A stretch of 64,000 bases of DNA from NCBI GenBank assembly GCA_025936825.1, contig JAICSO010000007.1:124001-188000 (forward strand), given 5' to 3'. Of this stretch, positions 17,484 through 24,743 are shown one piece after another. Within the stretch, counting starts at the first letter, position 1. Every line of letters starts with the position of its first letter. The notes beneath the pieces are model-generated. The model did no database searches. It was not told the DNA's origin and saw only the letters and a program-made list of their open reading frames with translations. The position numbers and the translations under genes were made by a program. This stretch comes from Terriglobales bacterium. Lineage in GTDB: Bacteria; Acidobacteriota; Terriglobia; Terriglobales; Acidobacteriaceae.

Positions 17484-18884
17484 TCATAACTCTCGTTGAA
17501 GAAGGGCGGCGAAGAAACCGTCGCAGGGGTGGACGCCGGGGATCGTGCGGAGGTATGGCCCTCGAATCAGCGAATCGGGGTCACACAGGAGGGTGCCTTG
17601 CTTGCGGGGCAGCCGATCTCGGATGTCGAGAACGCGGAAGGATTGGCTAGCGTGCAACACCTGGTCGACGACGGCCTCGTTCTCCTCCGGCTCCAGCGAG
17701 CAGGTGGAGTAAAGGATCTGTCCTCCGGGAGCGAGGTTCTGGGTCGCCGCGGTGAGGATTTCAATCTGGTAGGCCTGCAAGCGGGAAATATCCTCCGGCT
17801 TCAATCGCCACTTGATTTCTGGATTGCGGGCCAGCGTGCCGGTGCCAGTGCACGGCGCATCGACGAGGATGCGGTCGAACTGCGTCGCGAAGGGCATCGT
17901 TCGGATATCGCCGGCGATGACGTGAACGTTGGGTAAGGGCACTAGTCTCCTCATCAGCGCTGCGCGTTGTGGGTGAAGTTCCATTGCTATAACAGTTGAA
18001 TCGAGATTTTGTTCGGCGATGATCCGGGTCTTTCCGCCCGGCGCCGCGCAGCAATCGAGGATGCGCTGCCCGTGGCCGAGCAGCAACGCAATCAACTGGG
18101 ATCCCTCGTCTTGGATCACAAGCTGCTTCTCGCGAAACGCGCGAGTGCGTGTCAGGTCTCCGCGAACAACGGTGTACGCCTGCTTGAGTAATCGGCCCGG
18201 TTCGATTCCGACCTCCTCGTTGGCTAGCTCTTCAACCAGCTCTCTGTCGGCGCGGATTACCGTATCCGGTGCCGACTGGTCATACGCACAAATGGCCTGC
18301 GCGGTCTCCGTGCCATAGGCTTGCTCCCATCTTTGCACCAGCCACCCTGGATGGGTCTCCAAAGCACCGCCATTCCGAGCGGCAGGAGACTGCCCTGCTC
18401 GGGATGACAGGGTGGGAGATTTGGGATGGATCTTTCGCAGTACCGCGTTCACCATCCCTGCCGCCGAGCGCTTGCGCGCTTTCTTCACCAATTCCACGCT
18501 TTCGTTGATAGCGGCGTGTGCGGGAATGCGATCTAGAAACAGCAACTGATAAGTCCCGATCCGAAGCGCGGTGATCACTTCTGCATCAAGTTTGGATAAA
18601 GGATCTTTCCGGGAGGGCCTGGCTTCGAGCCGGGCCGGAAAAGTTGCAGAGTTGGCGGCTGCTTTAGCCGCTGAGGGGCGCTGACTAACATGCGCCGCGA
18701 TCTGCTCGTCCAGCACACTGCGCCAGCGCAGCACGCCCATGACGATTTCCGTCGCGAGACCGTGATCGGCAGGAGAGAGTTTGGCCACGCGCGAGGAATG
18801 CAGCAGCTCCGATGCATACGCATCACTCGTCTCAACCCTCAGCAGGATGTCGAACGCCGCCGCGCGGGCGGGAGAAACAGGCAT
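17484..18884 (-). CDS. rsmB: 16S rRNA (cytosine-C5)-methyltransferase RsmB
   Basis: Two domains: an N-terminal NusB-like RNA-binding domain (about 1-150, ARAAAFDILLRVETSDAYASELLH) and a C-terminal SAM methyltransferase. The latter has CAAPGGKT for SAM binding and catalytic cysteines in VDAPCTGTGTLARNP and YSTCSLEPEENEAVV. It methylates C967 of 16S rRNA. Two stretches, SAAKAAANSATFPARLEARPSRK near residue 75 and SPTLSSRAGQSPAARNGGAL near 160, are low-complexity and look inserted. The DNA of the second carries CATTCCGAGC..GCTCGGGATGACA, a relative of the intergenic repeats at 49.6 and 62 kb. The frame is intact. Confidence 0.95.
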   Translation of the reverse strand: MPVSPARAAAFDILLRVETSDAYASELLHSSRVAKLSPADHGLATEIVMGVLRWRSVLDEQIAAHVSQRPSAAKAAANSATFPARLEARPSRKDPLSKLDAEVITALRIGTYQLLFLDRIPAHAAINESVELVKKARKRSAAGMVNAVLRKIHPKSPTLSSRAGQSPAARNGGALETHPGWLVQRWEQAYGTETAQAICAYDQSAPDTVIRADRELVEELANEEVGIEPGRLLKQAYTVVRGDLTRTRAFREKQLVIQDEGSQLIALLLGHGQRILDCCAAPGGKTRIIAEQNLDSTVIAMELHPQRAALMRRLVPLPNVHVIAGDIRTMPFATQFDRILVDAPCTGTGTLARNPEIKWRLKPEDISRLQAYQIEILTAATQNLAPGGQILYSTCSLEPEENEAVVDQVLHASQSFRVLDIRDRLPRKQGTLLCDPDSLIRGPYLRTIPGVHPCDGFFAALLQREL

Positions 18885-18959
18885 GGAGAGATTCTAGATG
18901 GATTGGATGAATCGCGAGGTACGCTGTCGGTTGCGAAAGGACGAGAAGACTAGGCTTCT

Positions 18960-18997
18960 GGGTGATATCACCCTTACCGCGCAATCTTCTATATACT
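18960..18997 (+). promoter_or_regulatory. 14-bp palindrome over a putative promoter
   Basis: GGGTGATATCACCC (18960-18973) is a perfect 14-bp palindrome. A -10-like TATACT lies at 18992-18997, so the palindrome covers the expected -35 region of the gene starting at 19034. That is the layout of an operator for a dimeric regulator. Confidence 0.45.
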
Positions 18998-19033
18998 CGG
19001 GCAGCATTCCGTTTTCCAACTTCGCGAGGAATC

Positions 19034-20170
19034 ATGACCACACGTCCCGTATATATGACTTTGTTCTTGCTTATTGCGTCTGTGTGCGCGAGTGCTCAGG
19101 TTGTGGACACTACCATTTGTGACATTCTGGCCAACCCGCGTTCCTTTGATGGAAAGACAGTCCGAGTTAAATCGACGGCAAGCGCGGGCTTCGATGAGTT
19201 CATCTTGAAAGATGCGTCCTGCAATCAGCCGATCAATGCCGTTTGGCTCTCCTACCCGGAGGGGACCAAAGCCAAAGCAGGCCCTCTAGCCTTAATCGCG
19301 GTACAGGCTGCGCGCAACCTTGCTGTGCCGGCAACTCAAGTTCAGCACACCCCGGTGAAACTCGAAAAGAACAAAGACTTCAAACAATTTGATTCACTGC
19401 TTTCAACGGCGCACAAAGGTGGTGGCATGTGCCTTGGCTGTGGCCGTTACACAGTAAGCGCCACATTTGTCGGCCGGCTGGACGGCGTAGATCGTGCCGG
19501 CATTATTCGCGATGCGAGCGGCAAGATCAGCGACACTGCCGGATTTGGGAATCTCAGCCTATATCGAGCTCGTTTGGTACTGCAAAGCGTAGCCGATGTC
19601 ACTCCTCATGAGATCGACTACTCTGCCAATACTGCAGCTAAGGACGACAGCGTCAACGAAGGTCAAAGTGGAGACCCCGTCGCCTCGACCCGTCAGGCAG
19701 CCAAGGCGTTCGGCGTGGAAAGCGACGCCGGCAAACAGCTCGAGAGGGCTGCCGCCGCTTATGGGAACGAAGGCGAAGACAACGGAGTAAACGTAGGCTT
19801 CGGGTCCGCCAATGAAATTCCGAAGAATGATGGATCGAAAGGCGACAAAGACTCGCCCGATGGCTTGTTGCTCAACTGTACCTTCGACATGGACCGATTG
19901 AAAGGGGATGCACTCTCTCGAGCGATGGCACACGTCGGAACGCACATCGCGGACCTTCGCGACCCGTCGCCCGCGTTGACGAGCTACGAGCTTGAGTATC
20001 GCGCCTGGATGACAACCATTCTTAGCGCGCTTGCCTATAAGCAAAAAACCCTTACAGCGCCCGGAGGATACTTGCTCTGGAACTCCGGCTGGCCGGCGGC
20101 AGAGCGACAAAAGTCGGTCGACGACGGACTAGCAAGCTTTCTGACGAACTGGGCCAGTCTAAAGAAGTAG
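19034..20170 (+). CDS. Secreted hypothetical protein
   Basis: About 378 residues. ATG 19034 gives a clean signal peptide (MTTRPVYMTLFLLIASVCASAQ). The track's start at 18962 would translate the promoter palindrome. The N-terminal 130 residues resemble a small exported OB-like domain seen in many environmental bacteria: VVDTTICDILANPRSFDGKTVRVKSTASAGFDEFILKDASCNQPINAVWLSYPEGT. Two CxxC-like cysteines occur in GGGMCLGCGRYTVSATF. The C-terminal half is helical with no family I recognise. The gene ends 2 bp before the convergent fmt stop. Confidence 0.75.
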   Translation: MTTRPVYMTLFLLIASVCASAQVVDTTICDILANPRSFDGKTVRVKSTASAGFDEFILKDASCNQPINAVWLSYPEGTKAKAGPLALIAVQAARNLAVPATQVQHTPVKLEKNKDFKQFDSLLSTAHKGGGMCLGCGRYTVSATFVGRLDGVDRAGIIRDASGKISDTAGFGNLSLYRARLVLQSVADVTPHEIDYSANTAAKDDSVNEGQSGDPVASTRQAAKAFGVESDAGKQLERAAAAYGNEGEDNGVNVGFGSANEIPKNDGSKGDKDSPDGLLLNCTFDMDRLKGDALSRAMAHVGTHIADLRDPSPALTSYELEYRAWMTTILSALAYKQKTLTAPGGYLLWNSGWPAAERQKSVDDGLASFLTNWASLKK

Positions 20171-20172
20171 GG

Positions 20173-21129
20173 CTAGTGGCCCAGTGGTTCGTTCAGATTT
20201 ACTTTGTACCCATTGGCGAAATCGCGAACAGGCATTCTTTTTCTTCCTTCCGGCTGCACTTCCAGAAGCTCGAGTACCGTGCCTTCACCGCAGCCAACAA
20301 ACACCTGAGCTCCACGCACCAGCACCTGACCTTCACTAGCTCCCGATGCCCCATTGGGTAAAGTCGCCGGCCTCGCTGCTGTCACGCCCAGCGTCTTTCC
20401 GCGAAATGTCGTGAACGCGCCGGGCCAGGGCTGAAAGCCGCGCAGGCGGTTGTAGATTTCCTGGGCGGTGCGAGTGAAGTCGATGCGGCCATCCTCTTTG
20501 GTCAGAATCGGAGCGAGGCTCGCTTTCGCGTGATCTTGCGGCTGCGGGGTAATCGTTGCAGCTTGCAGGCGCTGCAGACTTTCAATCATCAACTCGGCGC
20601 CGAGCGCGGCGAGGCGAGGAGCAAGCGTCTCGGACGTATCGTCGTCGTTGATTGGGAGGTCTTGTTGAAGCAGCATATCTCCTGTGTCGAGACCTTCATC
20701 AATTCGCATGACAGTCACGCCAGTGACTTTCTCGCCGCTCGCGATTGCCCACTGAATTGGGGCTGCGCCGCGGTATTTCGGCAGCAGCGAGGCGTGGAGA
20801 TTGATGTTGCCGTAGCGCGGCAGATCCAGCATCCATTTGGGGATGATGCGGCCATAGCCGACGACAATGATGGCATCGGGCGTGATCTCGCGCAGGCGGG
20901 CCTGCAGTTCCTCGTTGGTCTTGATCTTTTCGGGCTGATAGATCGGCAGGTTGTGGCCAACTGCTGCTTGCTTTACGGGTGATGCGACAAGTTCGAGGCC
21001 GCGTCCTTTGGGACGGTCCGGCTGAGTGAGGACGAGACGAACCGCGTGGCCGGTCGCGACAAGTTTCTCGAGCGTGGGTACGGCGAATTGAGGGGTACCG
21101 CAGAAAACGAGATTGAGAGATTGAGACAT
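20173..21129 (-). CDS. fmt: Methionyl-tRNA formyltransferase
   Basis: A 318-residue enzyme that formylates Met-tRNAi for initiation. VFCGTPQFAVPTLEKL is the start of the catalytic domain. NLHASLLPKYRGAAPIQWAIASGE and TGVTVMRIDEGLDTGDML hold the Asn/His/Asp triad. An OB-like C-terminal domain follows (about 205-318). The first six residues, MSQSLN, are encoded by the TCAAT repeat word of the adjacent hairpin, whereas most Fmt proteins begin close to the V-F strand. It is downstream of def on the same strand, the classical def-fmt pair. Confidence 0.96.
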   Translation of the reverse strand: MSQSLNLVFCGTPQFAVPTLEKLVATGHAVRLVLTQPDRPKGRGLELVASPVKQAAVGHNLPIYQPEKIKTNEELQARLREITPDAIIVVGYGRIIPKWMLDLPRYGNINLHASLLPKYRGAAPIQWAIASGEKVTGVTVMRIDEGLDTGDMLLQQDLPINDDDTSETLAPRLAALGAELMIESLQRLQAATITPQPQDHAKASLAPILTKEDGRIDFTRTAQEIYNRLRGFQPWPGAFTTFRGKTLGVTAARPATLPNGASGASEGQVLVRGAQVFVGCGEGTVLELLEVQPEGRKRMPVRDFANGYKVNLNEPLGH

Positions 21130-21189
21130 TGAATCATTGAATCATTGCAGAAAATGACTCAATCGCTCAATGATTCAATGACTCAATTC
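21115..21189. repeat. TCAATGA-word hairpin between def and fmt
   Basis: Left arm GAGATTGAGACATTGAATCATTGAATCATTG (21118-21148), right arm GACTCAATCGCTCAATGATTCAATGACTCAATTC (21156-21189), 7-bp loop. The left arm contains the fmt start codon and the first codons of fmt. The right arm ends 3 bp from the def stop codon. The same word is at 51326-51427. Confidence 0.9.
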
Positions 21190-21192
21190 TTC

Positions 21193-21702
21193 CTACCACT
21201 CCCCCGCTTTCATCAGCTTGCGGATTTTACGCTTCATCAGGTCGCGCTTGAGGGCACTGATGTGGCTGATGTAGAGCTTGCCATTCAGGTGGTCGGTTTC
21301 GTGGAGAAAGGCGCGGGCGAGCAGGTCTTCGCCGGTTTTCTCGTACCACTTGCCGTTGATGTCTTGCGCGCGGACGGTGACGATTTTGGGCCGCGTTACA
21401 TCCTCGCGGAAATCTGGAATGCTCAAGCAGCCTTCGCTCTGTTTCTGTTTGCCTTCCGTGTGGATGATCTCGGGATTGGCCAGTACCAATTTGGCGTTGG
21501 GGTCTTCCTTGAAGGTGACGTCGATGACGGCTAGGCGCTTCGAGATGCCGATCTGCGGCGCAGCAAGGCCAACGCCCTTGGCCTCGTACATGGATTCGAA
21601 CATGTCGTCGACGAGCTTCTTCAGTTCGTCGCCGAACTCGGTGACATCTGCGGCTTTGGTTTCCAAAACCGGGTTTCCAAATTTAACGATGGGATAGATC
21701 AT
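21193..21702 (-). CDS. def: Peptide deformylase
   Basis: A 169-residue iron/zinc deformylase removing the N-formyl group from nascent proteins. All three family motifs are present: GVGLAAPQIG, EGCLSIP and the metal site HETDHLNG. The start at ATG 21702 (MIYPIVKFGNPVL) matches the family; the track's longer start at 21759 reads through a GTTTC-word repeat. It is paired with fmt downstream. Confidence 0.96.
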   Translation of the reverse strand: MIYPIVKFGNPVLETKAADVTEFGDELKKLVDDMFESMYEAKGVGLAAPQIGISKRLAVIDVTFKEDPNAKLVLANPEIIHTEGKQKQSEGCLSIPDFREDVTRPKIVTVRAQDINGKWYEKTGEDLLARAFLHETDHLNGKLYISHISALKRDLMKRKIRKLMKAGEW

Positions 21703-21703
21703 C

Positions 21704-21852
21704 GGGAAGTTTCGAGTTTCCAGTTTCAAGTCCCCGGCTTCGGTGCAGTCCTTTGCCAAACGGCTCAGCGAAGTCGCAAAGTCCTAAGTTTCAAGGTTTC
21801 AAGTCGACGAAACGGCAGGGAACTCGAAACTAGAAACTCGAAACTAGAAACT
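21704..21852. repeat. GTTTCGAGTTTC-word hairpin between aroC and def
   Basis: GTTTCGAGTTTCCAGTTTCAAG (21707-21730) and GTTTCAAGGTTTCAAG (21788-21803) face GAACTCGAAACTAGAAACTCGAAACTAGAAAC (21820-21851). The last arm includes the aroC stop codon and its final Ser-Phe codons (AGT TTC TAG, read on the minus strand). Related copy at 60147-60205. Confidence 0.85.
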
Positions 21853-23016
21853 TTTCAATTGTTGCAAATATCCTTCAAAGTTGCGGCGAGTCTCGAGCAT
21901 GGAGTCGCCGCCGAATTTTTCCAGCGCAAACTTCGCCAGCGTGAGCGCGACCATGGCTTCGCCAACAACTCCGGCCGCGGGCACCACGCACACGTCCGAG
22001 CGCTCATACGCCGCCTTTACCGTTTCGCGGGTGGCGAAGTCCACTGATTGTAACGGACGCCGCAAGGTGGAAATCGGCTTCAGGTACCCGCTTACGCGAA
22101 TTTCTTCTCCGTTAGAAATGCCGCCTTCAATGCCGCCAGCGTTGTTACGCGGACGGGAAAAATGCGTGTAGCCTTCCTTGGCTTCGTAGCCGATCTCGTC
22201 ATGAACAGCGGACCCAGCCGTGTATGCGGCGGTCACGCCTGAGCCGATCTCGACGGCCTTCACGGCCTGCATCGACATGATCGCGGCGGCCACAGCAGCG
22301 TCGAGACGCTCGTCCCATTGGGCGTAGGTGCCGAGGCCGGGCGGCACGTTGTGGGCCACTACCTCGAAGACGCCTCCGACGGAATCCCCGGTACGCAGTA
22401 CCTTGTCCACTTCTTCTTTCATGCGCGGCTCGGCTTCGGGATCGGCGCAATTCAGCAGTATTTCTTCGCGCCGGCAGCTGGTGACGATCTCTTCCCACAT
22501 GATCTCGCGCTGGACATGGGCAGCGCCGACCGCAACCACGTGGCTGAGTACCTCCATCCCGAGTCCCCGCAGGAATAACTTGGCCAAGGCTCCAATGGCG
22601 ACCCGGGCTGTGGTCTCGCGAGCAGAAGCTCGTTCGAGAACGTAGCGTGCCTCTGGAAAGTTGTGCTTCAGAGCCCCGGCAAGATCGGCGTGTCCAGGGC
22701 GGGGGGAAGCCACGCGCTTATGCAGCTTGGGATCACCCGTCTCGACCGGAAGCTGTTCCTGCCAGTTCTTCCAGTCGCGGTTTTCGATAAGGACGGAAAT
22801 GGGCGAGGCGATGGTCTTGCCGTGCCGCACGCCGGAGAGGATTCGAGCAGTGTCGCGCTCAATTTTCATGCGACCGCCGCGGCCGTAGCCCTGCTGCCGC
22901 CGCCAGAGTTCCCGGTTCACGAAGTCGAGGGGGACGTCCAGGCCGGCAGGCAGGCCGGAAAGAAAGGCGACAAGAGCTTCCCCGTGAGATTCCCCAGACG
23001 TGAAGTATTTGAGCAC
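21844..23016 (-). CDS. aroC: Chorismate synthase
   Basis: About 390 residues. It converts EPSP to chorismate with reduced FMN, the last common step of aromatic amino acid synthesis. LKYFTSGESHGEALVAFLSGLPAGL is the family N-terminus. RPGHADLAGALKHNF, ARETTARVAIGALAKLFL and RPRNNAGGIEGGISNGEEI are conserved. I chose GTG 23016, giving (V/M)LKYFTSGESHG, over the track's start at 23097, whose extra residues have no counterpart in the family. The C-terminal codons merge with a repeat arm. Confidence 0.96.
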   Translation of the reverse strand: MLKYFTSGESHGEALVAFLSGLPAGLDVPLDFVNRELWRRQQGYGRGGRMKIERDTARILSGVRHGKTIASPISVLIENRDWKNWQEQLPVETGDPKLHKRVASPRPGHADLAGALKHNFPEARYVLERASARETTARVAIGALAKLFLRGLGMEVLSHVVAVGAAHVQREIMWEEIVTSCRREEILLNCADPEAEPRMKEEVDKVLRTGDSVGGVFEVVAHNVPPGLGTYAQWDERLDAAVAAAIMSMQAVKAVEIGSGVTAAYTAGSAVHDEIGYEAKEGYTHFSRPRNNAGGIEGGISNGEEIRVSGYLKPISTLRRPLQSVDFATRETVKAAYERSDVCVVPAAGVVGEAMVALTLAKFALEKFGGDSMLETRRNFEGYLQQLKSF

Positions 23017-23233
23017 TATGAGGATTGTAGCCGATGTTTTCGGATGGGTGACTTCAGGATAACGATCTTCTCGGCTATTCTGCGGGCAAACCCGCAACTC
23101 CGGTCTTCATCAAACATCCGGCTGTCTATGTACCGCAGCCCGGACGCGCTAGAATGACGAGCAAAGCCGAAGTAGAACCTTCAGCCCACCTCGTCTGCAA
23201 TCTCAAGCGGTGAATCCGAAATAGAGGTGAAGT

Positions 23234-23965
23234 GTGCGTCGACGTACGTCGAAAACGAGCGCGACGGAAGCCCCCGAGGACCTTTCCCGGCAGCTGTTGA
23301 ACGCCCAGGAAGAAGAGCGGCGACGCATCAGCCGCGAACTGCACGATGAGACCGGGCAGGGGCTGATGGTCCTGCGTTTCCAGCTGGAAATGCTTGCTAG
23401 CGATGCCAGGGGGCAGGAAGAGAAAGCCAAGATTCAGGAATCACTGGAACTCCTGGACCGGACCATCGAGGGATTGCGGCGGACCATTGCCCGGCTCTCG
23501 CCTCGCGTCTTGGAAGAACTGGGCCTGCTCGCGGGGATTCGTCGCGAGGCGCAACTGGTGTCACGGCATACCGGAATCACAGGAGACCTGCAACTGCCGG
23601 AAGAGATCCAACCGTTGAGCCGTGAACTGGAAGTCGCAATTTATCGCTCGGTGCAGGAAGCTTTGCACAATATCGCTAAGCATTCCCAGGCCAAGCGATT
23701 CAACGTAAAGCTGGAAGTGGGTTCGTCCAAAGCGACCGTACACATCGAAGACGATGGCGTCGGATTCTCACTTCGGACCGCGCGCGATCGTGGCTTCGGT
23801 TTGGAAGGAATGCGGGAACGGGCCGCCGCACTGGGTGGATCCGTCACGGTTCGCTCGGGACAAGAAAAAGGTACGCGCGTCCGATTGGTATTTCCGCTAG
23901 AGCCGGCGCGCAACGTGAACCCAACAACACTTGAGAACTCGATGCACGGCGTAAGCGCAGCCTGA
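23234..23965 (+). CDS. NarL-type sensor histidine kinase (soluble)
   Basis: A 243-residue kinase starting at GTG. The HisKA_3 dimerisation domain carries the phospho-acceptor in AQEEERRRISRELHDETGQGLMVLRFQLE (about 23-52). The HATPase_c domain has VQEALHNIAKHSQAKRF (N box), IEDDGVGFS (G1) and GFGLEGMRERAAALGG (G2). There is no membrane segment or sensor domain, so it must sense in the cytoplasm or through partners. The response-regulator gene begins 14 bp after its stop, clearly one operon. Confidence 0.93.
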   Translation: MRRRTSKTSATEAPEDLSRQLLNAQEEERRRISRELHDETGQGLMVLRFQLEMLASDARGQEEKAKIQESLELLDRTIEGLRRTIARLSPRVLEELGLLAGIRREAQLVSRHTGITGDLQLPEEIQPLSRELEVAIYRSVQEALHNIAKHSQAKRFNVKLEVGSSKATVHIEDDGVGFSLRTARDRGFGLEGMRERAAALGGSVTVRSGQEKGTRVRLVFPLEPARNVNPTTLENSMHGVSAA

Positions 23966-23979
23966 CTTCGTAATCATCC

Positions 23980-24636
23980 ATGCCAATTCGGTGCCTTATC
24001 GTTGATGACCATACCCTCTTTCGGGAGGGACTAAAGCGGGTGCTGGAGAGCGAGCCTGGAATCGAGGTCGTGGGAGAAGCTCGCGATGCCTCCGAGGCCA
24101 TCGAGCGCACCATGTTCCTCAAGCCGGACGTTGTGCTGATGGATATAGGAATGCCGGGACTTTCCAGCTTTGAGGCCTCGCGACGAATCACGCGCGAGAT
24201 GCCAGGACGGCGCGTGATCTTTCTCACCATGTACGAAGATGAGGAATACCTGCTGCAGTGCCTGGATGCGGGCGCTTCGGGGTACATCCTGAAAGATGCG
24301 CCGGCGCCCAGATTGATTGGCGCGGTTCGCGACGTGAGCGCCGGAAGGAAATACCTGAGCCCGCAAGTGCTTGGGAAGCTGGTTGACGATTTTCGTTCGC
24401 GCTCGACTTCTGGAGTCGCACGCGGATCGACGCTTACGCCACGCGAGCGGGAAGTCATCAAGATGCTGGCGGAGGGGAATTCTGTCCGTCAAATTGCCGC
24501 AATTCTTGGGCTGAGCATCAAGACGGTTGAGGCGCACAAGTTCAATCTCATGCGCAAGCTCAACATCCACAACAAAGCGCAGCTTGTGACCTACGCGATC
24601 CAGAAAAAGATCGTGAAGATGCCGGCCGGGGCGTAG
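23980..24636 (+). CDS. NarL/LuxR-family response regulator
   Basis: A 218-residue regulator. The receiver domain has the acidic pair in LIVDDHTLFREGL, the phospho-acceptor Asp in DVVLMDIGMPG and the Lys in YILKDAPAP. A LuxR-type HTH follows: LTPREREVIKMLAEGNSVRQIAAILGLSIKTVEAHKFNLMRKLNIHNKAQLV. It is the cognate partner of the kinase immediately upstream. DNA targets are unknown. Confidence 0.95.
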   Translation: MPIRCLIVDDHTLFREGLKRVLESEPGIEVVGEARDASEAIERTMFLKPDVVLMDIGMPGLSSFEASRRITREMPGRRVIFLTMYEDEEYLLQCLDAGASGYILKDAPAPRLIGAVRDVSAGRKYLSPQVLGKLVDDFRSRSTSGVARGSTLTPREREVIKMLAEGNSVRQIAAILGLSIKTVEAHKFNLMRKLNIHNKAQLVTYAIQKKIVKMPAGA

Positions 24637-24642
24637 GGATCG

Positions 24643-24737
24643 GAGGATTGCAGATTCCAGATTGTAGATTGCCGATTTCGCTACTCCAATCTGCAATCTA
24701 AAATCGTCAATCTGAAATCTTCAATCTACAATCTCTC
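24643..24737. repeat. CAGATTG-word hairpin between convergent genes
   Basis: GGATTGCAGATTCCAGATTGTAGATTGCC (left) faces CCAATCTGCAATCTAAAATCGTCAATCTGAAATCTTCAATCTACAATCTC (right). It starts 6 bp after the response-regulator stop and ends 7 bp before the TonB-receptor stop. This is the same word as the arms at 9431-9906, here without a gene inside. Confidence 0.9.
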
Positions 24738-24743
24738 CTGGAT

